64,000 nt of DNA from Acidimicrobiaceae bacterium (GCA_003138895.1 PLHJ01000003.1:23550-87549); one strand, 5' to 3'; shown: positions 8,242-17,663, counted from the stretch's first letter. Program-made: numbers and translations. Notes: generated from the sequence alone by a model not told the origin.

Positions 8242-9294
8242 ATAAAACGGCGTCTCTTTCATGGGATAGGTCGAGGGTGCAAAGAACCACGACTCAATCG
8301 CCAATCGGTTTTTTGTCATCCCAGGACTCACGCCCGTTGAGTGCAGGTTCATCTGGTCAAAGAGAATGGCGTCACCGGGCGCAAAGACGGGACGAACAAT
8401 CGGCGCCCCGTGACGGAAGCGCTCGACGGTCGTTTCACTTACTGACCAGTTGAATATCGCGCCGTCGACGCCGGTGGGAACAATTTCTTCCATGCGACGA
8501 GCCACGAGGTCGAGTGCGGGCGCGTCGATGCCGCAATCCGAAAGCGCGAGCCAAACGTTGAGCGAACGAATGTCCTTGCCGAGGAACGCCCCGTCTTGGT
8601 GCCAGCCGTAGTTCGTGTCTGCGGGAACGTCGCGAAGGGTGGTTTTGCTGAGTGACAACGCGGGACGTTCGCCGAAGTACTCGGCGATCTTGTCGAAGAG
8701 TCCGTTTTCTTTTACGGCCGCGGTCCAGTCACGAAAACCACGTGGTGAATCCGCCATCAAGACTCCCGCACCTTCGCGGATAAAGCCTCGCTCGATGTCG
8801 TTGAACTGTTCGGGGTCTGACGGAGTAAACGGTCGATACGACGGCGTGACCTCCGACAGTGGCGTGCCACTCGCCGCCGCGTCAAAGGCGTCAAAGGCTT
8901 TCGTGATGTTTAGCTGCAAGCGAGCAACGTGCTGTTCGTCAAAGAGGCCTCGAACAATTAACGCACCGTGACCGAGCACGCCGGCGCGCATGGCGTTCAC
9001 CGAAAGATCCTTCACGTTCACTTCGGGAATTGTTTCAACGCCCACAAAAATGTCGTCGAACGTCGGGGGCCACAGAGGTGCCGTTTCTGGCAGGCCGTGG
9101 GCGAGAAAGACCTCGTGGCGAAGATCAATGAGTTGTTCTTCTACCTCGGGGTGCAGACCATCGAGCGTTATCTCTGTGAGAACTTCAATCGCTGCGTCGT
9201 ACTCGCCAGCGGCGATGAAGTGACGAGCAGCCCCTTTCGGGTAGCGCCTGGGATCGATGGAAGTTTTTGGTTTACGAGCGAATTTAAGGGCCAT
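8236..9294 (-). CDS. PhyH-like Fe(II)/2-oxoglutarate dioxygenase
   Basis: The 352-residue protein has the facial triad of the phytanoyl-CoA dioxygenase family: H232-x-D234 in NYGWHQDGAFLG and distal H318 in FDQMNLHSTG. The 2-oxoglutarate-binding arginine is R330. The first 70 residues are an extra helical domain resembling a TPR hairpin (AGEYDAAIEVLTEI). Placement as the last gene of a glycan operon suggests hydroxylation or oxidation of a sugar or lipid building block (inference). ATG 9294 follows GAAGGAG at good spacing, 21 bases after the acetyltransferase stop. Confidence 0.85.
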   Translation of the reverse strand: MALKFARKPKTSIDPRRYPKGAARHFIAAGEYDAAIEVLTEITLDGLHPEVEEQLIDLRHEVFLAHGLPETAPLWPPTFDDIFVGVETIPEVNVKDLSVNAMRAGVLGHGALIVRGLFDEQHVARLQLNITKAFDAFDAAASGTPLSEVTPSYRPFTPSDPEQFNDIERGFIREGAGVLMADSPRGFRDWTAAVKENGLFDKIAEYFGERPALSLSKTTLRDVPADTNYGWHQDGAFLGKDIRSLNVWLALSDCGIDAPALDLVARRMEEIVPTGVDGAIFNWSVSETTVERFRHGAPIVRPVFAPGDAILFDQMNLHSTGVSPGMTKNRLAIESWFFAPSTYPMKETPFYL

Positions 9295-9315
9295 CAGAAC
9301 TCCTTCGCACCAACT

Positions 9316-9903
9316 CTACGCCGGGTCGGAACCAACAACCTTCGCCGGAATCCCCACGACGGTGGTGTGGGGTGCGACGTCACTCACCACCACGGCGTTC
9401 GCGCCAACACTCGAGTGGGCTCCCACGGTGACGGGACCAATGATCTTTGCTCCGGTACCAATTTGGGCCCCTTCGCCAATTGTCGGACCGGCGAAATCCC
9501 CCGCGCGAAGGCCAATGGTGACCCACGGAAAGAGCACGACGCCCGAGGACACCCGCGAAAAACCGTCAATGACCACTTGACCGTGCGCAATGTAGATACC
9601 CGGTTCAATAACCACGGGATCGCCAATACATATCTGCGCCGTGCGCATGGCGAGGTGGTGGATAATTCGTGGCAGCAGTGGCACATGAAAACGCTGCAGG
9701 CGAGCCTTCACTCGGTAACAGACTTGGCCAAAAAAAGCGTCGGTCACCCAAAGCAAGCGAACGAATGAGCCAAGGGTGCGAAGACGCGTGGCGTAACCAC
9801 TCGCTTCGCCGCGATAATCCAGCGTGACGCGAACATCGGCGCTGAGGGCTCGAAACAAACTTGGGTGCGAACGAAGAATGCTTTTTCGGACTTCACTCGT
9901 CAC
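9316..9903 (-). CDS. Serine-acetyltransferase-like left-handed beta-helix acyltransferase
   Basis: The 195-residue protein has an N-terminal helical part (LRALSADVRVTLDYRGEASGYATRL) and a C-terminal hexapeptide-repeat beta-helix with IEPGIYIAHGQVVIDG, whose histidine is the usual catalytic base. It ends with APHTTVVGIPAKVVG. This matches CysE-like and sugar O-acetyltransferases. Because it sits between a glycosyltransferase and a dioxygenase rather than cysteine genes, glycan acetylation is more likely than cysteine synthesis (inference). The GTG start at 9903 is two bases after the GT2 stop, indicating coupled translation. Confidence 0.85.
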   Translation of the reverse strand: MTSEVRKSILRSHPSLFRALSADVRVTLDYRGEASGYATRLRTLGSFVRLLWVTDAFFGQVCYRVKARLQRFHVPLLPRIIHHLAMRTAQICIGDPVVIEPGIYIAHGQVVIDGFSRVSSGVVLFPWVTIGLRAGDFAGPTIGEGAQIGTGAKIIGPVTVGAHSSVGANAVVVSDVAPHTTVVGIPAKVVGSDPA

Positions 9904-9905
9904 GA

Positions 9906-11228
9906 CTACTCGTCTCGATTGGATCGCGGTCGCCGACCTTCTTGCTCGCCGTACTTGACAAAGTGCACCAGGGGATTGGCCCCTGCGTCAAACACGTCGC
10001 CGTAGCGATAGAGGTACCAGCGATCATCAAAGAGCAGCCCCGAGCGACGGTGTTGGCTGACGCCGTAGCGCACGTAGTGCACCGCGGGGTCATAGCCCGA
10101 GGCTTTGACGTCTGGGTACGTCTCGAGGTACCACGCGCCATCAAAGTAACCCGAGGCCTTAATGAGTTCCGCGTCGGCTCGTTCTTCACGAAGGGCCGCT
10201 AACTGTGTTTTTAGTTGACCTCGCAGTGTCCACTTCATCACTCGCGCCGTGTTCTTGGCGATACGCCGCAGTGGCGTTGGCAGCCAACGAGCGGCGCGCT
10301 GCGAGAACGAAACGACGACGACTGCTTCGTCCATGGGCGTCGCGTGTTCTTTGGCGGGAGAGAGTTCGATGTCGGGGACTTTGTGTTTGAAGGTGCCAAT
10401 GTACGAAAGAGCAGCCTTGCTGGGTTGAAAATCACGCTGGCGGATGGCTTCGTATTCCGCGTGGAAACGTTCGACGGTGCCAAGGGAACCATTCGTCGCC
10501 ACGCCGCCGTGCAATTGGTGAAACGTACCTTCGCCGAGCAACACCGTGGGGCGAACGTTGTTCAGTTCGCAGGCGCGCATCCAGGTGTCGAGGTTCACGA
10601 GACCGCCGCCAGGAAGTTGGAAGGCAGTGTCGTAACCACCGAGTTCGTGCCAGAGCGTCCGGCTCATGAAGAGAGAATTGCTCTCGGCAATGGATAGCCA
10701 CCAGTTGGGACCCGACGATTCGTCAAAGACCGAAACGTCAAAGAGTCCGTAGCCATTTTCTCGCCAGTTAACTTGGTCGAGTAGTGCGTCTTCGGCTGCT
10801 TGGTCGTAGCCCTGGTGCACACTGTTTCGTTGGTAGTCCGGGCCGAGGTAGCGACCTCGACTGCCGACGACCGCTCGCGGACTTGTCGAAAGAGCGTCGA
10901 GAGCAGTGCGAAGAAGTCCCGGCGACGCGAGTCGTGCGCCGTCAATGTAGACGCAGATGTACTTGCCAAGGCTCTGGTTGAGCCCGCGATTAATGGCGTG
11001 CACGGGGGTAGGCAGTGCGTCGGGCGTCGTGAAAATTCGAAGGTTCATCCCGAGATCTAAGAAGTCGTCCTGCAACGGCGGTGTGGCGGAACCATTGTCG
11101 ACGACGATTACTTCGTAGTCTTCGGCGCGTATGCCTCGTTGGTACGCGGGCGAAAGCGAATACAGCGTGCGAGGTAATTCACGGTTCATGTTGTAGCTAA
11201 TAACGACAATGGAGAGAAAATCACTCAT
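9906..11228 (-). CDS. GT2 glycosyltransferase with C-terminal PDV-type repeats
   Basis: The 440-residue protein opens with the GT-A signature SIVVISYNMNRELPRTLYSL and EVIVVDNGSATPP, then YICVYIDGARLASPG (metal site region). About residues 355-435 hold two copies of a roughly 40-residue repeat, with FDGAWYLETYPDVKASGYDP and HYVRYG in the first copy and the matching FDDRWYLYRYGDV and HFVKYG in the second. Such repeats occur in actinobacterial and cyanobacterial proteins of surface glycan assembly; their role is not known to me. The ATG overlaps the stop of the upstream methyltransferase (ATGA). Confidence 0.88.
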   Translation of the reverse strand: MSDFLSIVVISYNMNRELPRTLYSLSPAYQRGIRAEDYEVIVVDNGSATPPLQDDFLDLGMNLRIFTTPDALPTPVHAINRGLNQSLGKYICVYIDGARLASPGLLRTALDALSTSPRAVVGSRGRYLGPDYQRNSVHQGYDQAAEDALLDQVNWRENGYGLFDVSVFDESSGPNWWLSIAESNSLFMSRTLWHELGGYDTAFQLPGGGLVNLDTWMRACELNNVRPTVLLGEGTFHQLHGGVATNGSLGTVERFHAEYEAIRQRDFQPSKAALSYIGTFKHKVPDIELSPAKEHATPMDEAVVVVSFSQRAARWLPTPLRRIAKNTARVMKWTLRGQLKTQLAALREERADAELIKASGYFDGAWYLETYPDVKASGYDPAVHYVRYGVSQHRRSGLLFDDRWYLYRYGDVFDAGANPLVHFVKYGEQEGRRPRSNRDE

Positions 11229-12592
11229 TGCGGGGCAATCTGTCGAGGCGAGGCGCCCGCGATCATGTTTCGTAGGTGTCCGGTGTCAAGAGCCCAGTCG
11301 TTTCGTTCGCGGGACTGGCGCACGAAAGTAACGATGTACTCGAGCAACGGATCGCGTGGTTCCAAGGCACCGTGACGTTCCAGAATGTCGGGTGTCGGAT
11401 CGCTCATCACGTCGACGGCTTCTTCCAAGATGATGTCAAAGCGTTCCCAAAGAATGCGCTCCGTGGGGTTGAGGCCAACGACCAACAAGGTGCCACTTGG
11501 TTCAGTGTTCACGGGCACGAGCAACAAATCAGGTCGGTACTTTTGCAGAATTGGAATGATTTTCCAGACGTCACCCATCCAGTGCTGGGTGACACGCTGG
11601 CGTCTTGCCTGCAACACGTGATTTGGGTAGACGTCGTCGATCATGATGACGGAGTTCGGGTGGCAAATATTCTCGATGTTGATGAAGTCCATGAGGACGT
11701 TTTCAATCATGTGCATGCCGTCGATATAGGAAAGATCGAGCGGCGTTATCTGCTCGGAAAGGCCTTCTTCTAAGAAATAGTCGTCACTGGTCATAAGGGC
11801 CATCTCGTGATTGGGCTTTAAGGGCTCGAGCAGACGCGGCGCCGGATCAACGCCCACCGCTCGACACGACGCAATGCGAAGGCTCAGTCCCGACCACACC
11901 CCAATTTCCAAGTACGAGCGCGGTTGCAGCGTCTCGTGCACCCGGGGCAGGTACTCCAAATACAAATCAGTGCCCGCGCGCGCCTCAACGGACGGGTCAT
12001 CGTTAATTGGGTAGGTGTTTTGTAGAGCTTCGTCGAGCTCTTCAATTTCGACAACGGGCGCAACGTACGCGGGTCCCGCGGGCTGCTTTCGAAACACGCC
12101 AACCAAGTCATGCCAGGGACCGCGCGGGTCCACCCACGAATCAACGAGTTCTATGGGCGCCAGTTTCGCGAGGGCCACGTAACTGTCGGGGTTAAAGCGG
12201 TAACAGTCAACGGGGTAGCGGTGCACGGCGCCCGACGAGGGTGCAATGACGATCACCACGCCGTCACGGCGACAGACCCGGACCATTTCTTTGAAGGTTT
12301 CCCAAAAGAACTCAGTGTGTTCGAAGGTCTGTCCTGAGAGCACGACGTCGAAACTCTCGTCAGCGAAGGGAAAAGGTCCGGTGGGACTGAGTACGGTGTC
12401 GACGCCTTCGCCCGCATCTATGTCGGCCGCGTGATACGAAAAATCCAGTCCCTGCATGGCGTCGCGGTACGAACCATTGACGTTCGCCCCACCCACGTCG
12501 AGGATTTTGAGCGAGCGCCCCGCCAACGTCGCGTCAGTCAGCACGTGTTTACGCACACAACGCTGCATGTTGTCAATTGACGAGTAGTGCAT
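11225..12592 (-). CDS. Two-module SAM-dependent methyltransferase (sugar/glycan type)
   Basis: The 455-residue protein fuses two class I methyltransferase modules. The first (about residues 1-200) has motif I LKILDVGGANVNGSYRD and FDVVLSGQTFEHTEFFW, typical of methyltransferase type 11. The second (about 215-400) has SYLEIGVWSGLSLR, a VGVDPAP acidic loop and LDLSYIDGMHMIENVLMDF, as in the methyltransferase 24 family acting on sugars or small molecules. It is the first gene of the glycan operon, with GAAGAAGGA upstream of ATG 12592. It is translationally coupled to the GT2 gene. Substrates are unknown. Confidence 0.85.
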   Translation of the reverse strand: MHYSSIDNMQRCVRKHVLTDATLAGRSLKILDVGGANVNGSYRDAMQGLDFSYHAADIDAGEGVDTVLSPTGPFPFADESFDVVLSGQTFEHTEFFWETFKEMVRVCRRDGVVIVIAPSSGAVHRYPVDCYRFNPDSYVALAKLAPIELVDSWVDPRGPWHDLVGVFRKQPAGPAYVAPVVEIEELDEALQNTYPINDDPSVEARAGTDLYLEYLPRVHETLQPRSYLEIGVWSGLSLRIASCRAVGVDPAPRLLEPLKPNHEMALMTSDDYFLEEGLSEQITPLDLSYIDGMHMIENVLMDFINIENICHPNSVIMIDDVYPNHVLQARRQRVTQHWMGDVWKIIPILQKYRPDLLLVPVNTEPSGTLLVVGLNPTERILWERFDIILEEAVDVMSDPTPDILERHGALEPRDPLLEYIVTFVRQSRERNDWALDTGHLRNMIAGASPRQIAPQ

Positions 12593-12672
12593 CTACATCC
12601 TTCTTCGTCGCTGGGACGAAAACGAAATCCAGAGGTCGATGGTAGTTCTCTCTCCGCTAGGACCACGGCGGG

Positions 12673-13302
12673 CTAGTTGGCGGCGAGGAAGGTTCCTGGA
12701 TCAACGGCAATGAAGAGGGCCTGGGCTTCCGCCACGAGGACACCAACCGAACGCACTTCGCAGCGCATCGAGAGCTTTCGGCCATTTTTCTCATCGAGCC
12801 AGGACCGCGCGGCGACGAGTTCGCCAATGGGCGCGGGTGCCCGGTACGAGATGTCGAGCTGGACTGTGTAGGCGAGCACTCGCTCCATGGCGAGCACGAG
12901 TCCCATGGATTCGTCAATGAGAGCCGCGAGGACACCGCCGTGGGCTCGGTCGGGAGCGCCTTCGAAGGCCTTTCCGAGCACCGTTTCTAAGACCGCGACG
13001 TCACCGTCACGCCAGAGGCTGGCGTTCAGTCCCATGGGGTTCGTGGATCCCGAAACAACAGAGTCGGCAAAAAGTTGACGTTTCTCGCCGGCGTCGCCTT
13101 CGGGCACGGTCATCTTGAAATCCGCCAGCGTGTGGGGCGGATGCGCCCGCAATCGTTCGGGCGCTTTTTCCATGATGCGAAGCAATTCCAGTGCTTGTTC
13201 TTCGACGTTCGCGAGTTCGTCGTCGGAAAGGTCTCGTCGGACGAATTCGTGACCGAGTTCGCGAAGTGCCTGGGCCGCGCGGATGCGTTGGTCGTCGCTC
13301 AC
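12673..13302 (-). CDS. PaaI-type thioesterase downstream of aminotransferase
   Basis: The 209-residue protein has an N-terminal helical extension (residues 1-60) and a C-terminal hotdog domain with the conserved APDRAHGGVLAALIDESMG helix and QLDISYRAPAPIGE strand. It is probably an acyl-CoA thioesterase. The GTG start at 13302 overlaps the aminotransferase stop (GTGA), so the pair is one translational unit. The link suggests that aminotransferase and thioesterase act on the same CoA-linked pathway (inference). Confidence 0.82.
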   Translation of the reverse strand: MSDDQRIRAAQALRELGHEFVRRDLSDDELANVEEQALELLRIMEKAPERLRAHPPHTLADFKMTVPEGDAGEKRQLFADSVVSGSTNPMGLNASLWRDGDVAVLETVLGKAFEGAPDRAHGGVLAALIDESMGLVLAMERVLAYTVQLDISYRAPAPIGELVAARSWLDEKNGRKLSMRCEVRSVGVLVAEAQALFIAVDPGTFLAAN

Positions 13303-14645
13303 ACCGCGCCTTGGTAATAGTGATCAATTTTGGAAAGTATGCGGTCGAGTCGCTCGAGACCATCGCGCGCTTCTTCGTCGGTAATCGTGCAGGGTGGAAC
13401 GACGTGGAGACGGTGGTAGTTCACAAAGACAAGCATCTTTTCTGCTTTCGCCGCCGCTAAAAGCTCCGCCATCGCGGGCGAGGTGCCACCGTAGGGAGCG
13501 AGGGGCTCTTTCGTTGCTCGGTCGGAAACGAGGTCTAGTGCAAAGAAGACGCCGAGTCCGCGAACGTCGCCAATGATTGCGTGACGCTTTTGTAGCTCCA
13601 GTAGACCCGGGCGAAGGATTTCATCACCAATGCGCTTGGCGTTTTTGACGATTCCTTCGTCTTCCATGGCCGTGATGGTCGCCACCGCGGTTGCAGTCGC
13701 GAGTGGGTGACCCGAGTACGTGAGTCCACCGGGGTAGACGCGGTCGTTGAACGTGTCGGAGATGGCCTTATTGAGGACAACGCCACCGAGGGGCACGTAA
13801 CCAGAGTTCACGCCCTTGGCAAAGGCCACTAAGTCGGGGGCGACACCATATTCTTGGTACGCAAACCAATTACCGGTGCGACCAAAGCCCGCCATCACTT
13901 CGTCGGCGATGTAGACAATCCCAAAACGGTCACAGAGTTCGCGAACTCCCGCTAGATAACCCGCCGGCGGTGTCATGATGCCCGCCGTACCGGGAACGGT
14001 TTCCAAGATGATGGCGGCAATCGTTGGCGGCCCCTCAAAGAGAATGGTGTTCTCTAGGTGTTGTAACGCGCGTTCGCACTCTTCTTGTTCCGTCGTAGCA
14101 AAGAATTCACTGCGGTAGAGGAATGGTCCAAAAAAGTGCACGACACCCGAGGAAGCTGAGTCACTGGGCCAACGTCGAGGATCACCCGTCAAGTTGATGG
14201 ACGTCGCGGTTGCTCCGTGGTAACTGCGGTACGCCGAAAGAATCTTGGGACGTCCGGTGTGCAGACGGGCCATGCGAACGGCGTGCTCAACGGCTTCCGT
14301 ACCGCCGTTCGTAAAAAAAACCTTCTCGGCGCCGTCAAAGGAACGATCAAGGATCATCTCTGCGGCGAGGTAACGCGCTTCGTAACCATGTTGTGGGGCA
14401 ATGGTGGCGAGGATGCCCGCTTGTTCTTGAATTGCCGCGACGACCGAGGGGTGTTGGTGCCCAATGTTGGTGTTTACCAATTGGGAAGAGAAGTCGAGAA
14501 ACTCAGTGCCGTCTTCGGCCGTGACGTAGACGCCCTTCGCGGATTTCACCATAAGTGGGTTGATGGTGCTCTGGGCGGACCAGGAGTGAAAGACTGAGGC
14601 CTTTTCGCGCTCGACGCTCGTACGTTCGTCTCGATTAGTTGCCAT
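13299..14645 (-). CDS. Class III PLP-dependent aminotransferase
   Basis: The 448-residue enzyme has the class III omega-aminotransferase signature. FFTNGGTEAVEHAVRMAR (phosphate binding) and YRSYHGATATS are followed by D248 in VYIADEVMAGFGRTG (pairs with the PLP nitrogen) and Schiff-base K277 in LVAFAKGVNSGYVPLGGV. It resembles beta-alanine, taurine or putrescine transaminases; the exact amine donor cannot be told. ATG 14645 with AAAGGAA upstream is preferred over a longer frame starting at 14750, which adds a low-complexity leader. It overlaps the downstream thioesterase by four bases. Confidence 0.9.
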   Translation of the reverse strand: MATNRDERTSVEREKASVFHSWSAQSTINPLMVKSAKGVYVTAEDGTEFLDFSSQLVNTNIGHQHPSVVAAIQEQAGILATIAPQHGYEARYLAAEMILDRSFDGAEKVFFTNGGTEAVEHAVRMARLHTGRPKILSAYRSYHGATATSINLTGDPRRWPSDSASSGVVHFFGPFLYRSEFFATTEQEECERALQHLENTILFEGPPTIAAIILETVPGTAGIMTPPAGYLAGVRELCDRFGIVYIADEVMAGFGRTGNWFAYQEYGVAPDLVAFAKGVNSGYVPLGGVVLNKAISDTFNDRVYPGGLTYSGHPLATATAVATITAMEDEGIVKNAKRIGDEILRPGLLELQKRHAIIGDVRGLGVFFALDLVSDRATKEPLAPYGGTSPAMAELLAAAKAEKMLVFVNYHRLHVVPPCTITDEEARDGLERLDRILSKIDHYYQGAV

Positions 14646-14853
14646 GACCGTTCCTTTGTTCGTCGCAGATGTGCCCGGCATCGAGGAACGCTGAGGGTGA
14701 TAATTCGCGTTTCTCCACACGCTGAGTTTAGGTGGCGTATGTTTCCGCACGAAAACTGACGTGGTGGGGTGCTAATGGAACCAAGAACGATGCGAGGGGA
14801 GTGAGCAAAACGGCCCGCGCGTTGTCGTTAAAAATATGTAACGAGATTCGCTT

Positions 14854-15090
14854 TCAGCTTTCAGGAAGTGCGGCGAAGTCCTTTTTGGCTTTTCGGTACC
14901 AACCCATGCCGGCTATGGGGTTCTTCCAACGGCCCTTCATCTCCTTGAGGGCTTGTTGATGGGTTTCGTCGCCGCCAGAAACCGCGTCACGTAAGTGACG
15001 ATCTTGGGCTTTAATCACTTCATCGGCGGTTTCTCCCTTGTGTTCAAAACTGCAGGGTCCGCCTAGTTGTTGGCACGTCATGGTCTTCAC
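14854..15090 (-). CDS. DUF1059-like small protein
   Basis: The 78-residue protein contains TMTCQQLGGPCSFEHKGETADEVIKAQDRHLRDAVSGGDETH, the pattern of DUF1059 small proteins: two cysteines near the N-terminus and a conserved histidine in an amphipathic helix. Function is unknown; the Cys and His suggest metal binding. GTG 15090 is chosen because GAGGAGG lies five bases upstream of it, whereas the ATG nine bases later is too far from that site. It lies 67 bases downstream of the MFS gene on the same strand. Confidence 0.72.
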   Translation of the reverse strand: MKTMTCQQLGGPCSFEHKGETADEVIKAQDRHLRDAVSGGDETHQQALKEMKGRWKNPIAGMGWYRKAKKDFAALPES

Positions 15091-15157
15091 GAGAACCTCC
15101 TCGATGCTGTTGACTGTTGAGATTAACGCAGGGCCGCTTTGCTTATCGGTGTCGGTT

Positions 15158-16381
15158 TTAACCAACAAGCTGTTCCGGCGCCCGCATTTTCGTAACACTG
15201 GGAACTAAGAGTGTCACGCCGACCAAGATGGCCAGCAGAACCGCTGCTCCAACGATTGTCGCCTTCATTCCGCACGCATTCGCGATTGGTCCAACAACAG
15301 CCACGCCGATTGGCAAAAGGACCAAAGAACCGAACCAGTCATAGGCACTGAGACGGGACAGCATTTCCGTCGGTATCTCTCGCTGCATCGTGGTCATCCA
15401 TAGTGTTCCAAAGACGGTGAACCCAATACCGGCAAAGAACCCTCCGAGCCCAATGACGAGCACCGGTGCTCGATAGGCGAGGGCCACTAACGGAAACACC
15501 CATGCCGCAGTCACAATTGTCGCCGTGAGCAGCGGCCTTACGGGGTTCCATCGCAACATCACGACACCACCCAGTACCGCCCCCGCGCCCTCAAGCGCCC
15601 AAACCAGACCCCACGCCGGTGCTCCGCCGAGTGACTGTTTTGCGATAACTGGCCCCAGCACAAGCATCGGAGCAAAAATCAAAACGTTGACGCAGGAAAA
15701 CTCGAGAACAATGACCCACAGCCAAGTGCGCGACCAGAACTCCGTCCATCCTTCTCGCAACTGTGACAAGAAAGTCTCGACCGATTCACTTGAGGTCCAT
15801 TCAATTGACATCAAGTACAAACTGACAACGCTGACCGCATATGTCAGTCCATCGATAAGCACGGCCCATGCGGGACTTGACACGGCAATGATGACGCCAG
15901 CAATGGCCGGACCAATAATGTTGGCCACCGAGGCCGACAAGCCGTTGAGTGCGTTCGCCTGTAATAACTTGCCCTCGGAGACCGCCTGGGGAACGAGTCC
16001 CGTTAGAGCGGGATTAAAGAACGCAGAACCGACACCAACGGCAGCTGCGAGCGCCATGAAGCCCCAAAGTGGCGGCGACGCGAGAAAGATCCACACGCCA
16101 AGACCAATCTCCGCCAGGGTTCGAAGAAGGTCAGAACTGAGCATCACGAGTCGACGCGGGAAACGGTCGGCAATGACGCCACCGACAAGGAGCAGCACCA
16201 CGAGTGGCACCAAGCCAGCGGCCGACACAAAGCCAAGGTCACTCGTTGTTCCGTGGCGCAACACAGCAAAGGCAATAGCCACCGGTGCCATCCCGCTGCC
16301 TATGAGTGACGTTGATTGCCCAATAAAGAAGAGCCGAAAGTTTCGTTCGCGTAGGGCGCCCACCCACTCGTTCAGCTTCAT
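15158..16381 (-). CDS. MFS exporter, EntS-like
   Basis: The 407-residue protein has twelve predicted membrane helices. RERNFRLFFIGQSTSLIGSGMAPVAIAFAVL is characteristic of the EntS/MFS_3 group of drug or siderophore exporters, and the MFS motif A-like loop GGVIADRFPRRLVMLSSDLLR follows helix 2. ATG 16381 is preferred over an in-frame TTG six bases upstream. It follows the SRPBCC gene by 34 bases on the same strand. The exported compound is unknown. Confidence 0.88.
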   Translation of the reverse strand: MKLNEWVGALRERNFRLFFIGQSTSLIGSGMAPVAIAFAVLRHGTTSDLGFVSAAGLVPLVVLLLVGGVIADRFPRRLVMLSSDLLRTLAEIGLGVWIFLASPPLWGFMALAAAVGVGSAFFNPALTGLVPQAVSEGKLLQANALNGLSASVANIIGPAIAGVIIAVSSPAWAVLIDGLTYAVSVVSLYLMSIEWTSSESVETFLSQLREGWTEFWSRTWLWVIVLEFSCVNVLIFAPMLVLGPVIAKQSLGGAPAWGLVWALEGAGAVLGGVVMLRWNPVRPLLTATIVTAAWVFPLVALAYRAPVLVIGLGGFFAGIGFTVFGTLWMTTMQREIPTEMLSRLSAYDWFGSLVLLPIGVAVVGPIANACGMKATIVGAAVLLAILVGVTLLVPSVTKMRAPEQLVG

Positions 16382-16415
16382 TGGCAAAGCATATGGTGAG
16401 AAATACGTTTAATCG

Positions 16416-16910
16416 TTAACTGGATGAACTCGCTAGTCCAAGAAGCCCAGCGACAGTGACGGACATTCGTTCTCTAAGGGCTACGAGCCGCTCTTGCACC
16501 ACTTCTTCTGCCGTGGTGGGGTTTTGAGCAATGAAGTCACTCAGCGGAGAAGGACCGCCCAAAAGCGTGACCTTATGCGTCAAGGTGATGCCCGCAGCGT
16601 TGGCGTCGAGTAAGAAACTCCACTTCGAGACCGGGTTTGCTACGTCACCGACCGTCCATTCAAAAAAATGCAGTGGCTCAAATCCTGTGATGGTCGATGT
16701 TGTTGTCCAACGTCGCTCGCCACGACGTTGGTCACCTTCGAAGGTCGAGCCAAGACCGAGAGGTTTGTTCGAAACCGGTCGAACTGCTTGAAGCTCACTG
16801 GACAAACTTGGAAGCAAAAGCGGATTCGACGCAACTTGCCAAACTGCTTGAAGTGAGAGAGCAGTTGTTTGGGATGTAAAAGCATTGGGCTGCAGACGGA
16901 TTAAATCCAT
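16416..16910 (-). CDS. SRPBCC-family (polyketide cyclase/dehydrase-like) protein
   Basis: The 164-residue product fits a START-like helix-grip fold. It starts with a strand and helix (LSLQAVWQVASNPLLLPSLSSELQAV), followed by strands with GLGSTFEGDQRRGERRW, TTTSTITGFEPLHFFEWTV and WSFLLDANAAGITLTHKVTLLGGPSP, and ends with a long C-terminal helix. Such proteins bind hydrophobic small molecules. ATG 16910 is preferred over GTG 16961, whose extra residues lie outside the fold. It probably shares a transcript with the MFS exporter 34 bases downstream. Confidence 0.72.
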   Translation of the reverse strand: MDLIRLQPNAFTSQTTALSLQAVWQVASNPLLLPSLSSELQAVRPVSNKPLGLGSTFEGDQRRGERRWTTTSTITGFEPLHFFEWTVGDVANPVSKWSFLLDANAAGITLTHKVTLLGGPSPLSDFIAQNPTTAEEVVQERLVALRERMSVTVAGLLGLASSSS

Positions 16911-17105
16911 AGTCAAAATGTAGTGAGTCGAAATTTCCAATGCGCACGAATTTGCCTGCACGAATCAAATTGTTCGTGGCGGGCAATTCCGACAAAAGCG
17001 GTTAATCACAAGACGGTTTAGGGCTTTCGAAAGCAGGCACCTGGTACGTACGGGTTCCACAGGTTCACTGCCTGCCCCGCAATCTGTGCAACTACGCGGA
17101 CTCGG

Positions 17106-17663
17106 TTATGTCTGGGAAAACCTCCAACGAGTGGCCCCACCAACTCCGCCTGTGGCGACAGCGGTGGCTTCCAGCGGTTGGATTCTGTATATCCTCCAAG
17201 GAGGTTTGCCTGCTGACGGAGCGCTGTACTCGGCGGTCAGTGCGATGCCTGATTCGTCCACCTGAACGGGCCAACCTTGAAGGCTCCACCGTCCCGCCAG
17301 GGTGGCGACGGTCGTGGGTTCGTCAATTATTTCGGCGGTTCCGTCGAGGGTCAGGTCGAATTCCCGCAGAGCAACACTTAGCGTGCAGCGTGCATCGCGG
17401 GTAAGGTTTCGCCCCTTGCGCGTTTGCGCACCGGTCACGAACCAGAATGCGTCGTTGAACCATACGGCGCCAAATCCAGTTACATGAGGACTTCCGTCGT
17501 GGTTCACGGTAGCTAGCCAGCAGGTGTGACGATCTGGTCCTCCCGAACCGGGTGCCTGGGTTATCCCACTATCGAGACGTGACTCAATGCTTGACCATTC
17601 GATGAGCGGAAGCTCATATATGGTGGCTAGATTTTTTGACTGAAGGATATTTTGAGGGCCCAT
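17106..17663 (-). CDS. PPOX-family (pyridoxamine 5'-phosphate oxidase-like) split-barrel protein
   Basis: The 185-residue protein has the split beta-barrel pattern CWLATVNHDGSPHVTGFGAVWFNDAFWFVTGAQTRKGRNLTRDARCTLSV. This is typical of actinobacterial PPOX-type flavin- or F420-binding oxidoreductases. The C-terminus (WRIYRIQPLEATAVATG) contains the usual final strand. The true cofactor cannot be decided from the sequence. ATG 17663 is chosen over TTG 17684, although neither has a strong ribosome-binding site. It is a single gene; about 190 bases to tRNA-Ile contain nothing recognisable. Confidence 0.78.
   Translation of the reverse strand: MGPQNILQSKNLATIYELPLIEWSSIESRLDSGITQAPGSGGPDRHTCWLATVNHDGSPHVTGFGAVWFNDAFWFVTGAQTRKGRNLTRDARCTLSVALREFDLTLDGTAEIIDEPTTVATLAGRWSLQGWPVQVDESGIALTAEYSAPSAGKPPWRIYRIQPLEATAVATGGVGGATRWRFSQT

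Noticed and set aside
15525-16412. 295-codon frame antisense to the MFS exporter
   Set aside because: Composition is Ser/Thr/Pro/Arg-rich without domains, whereas the opposite strand encodes twelve clean membrane helices.
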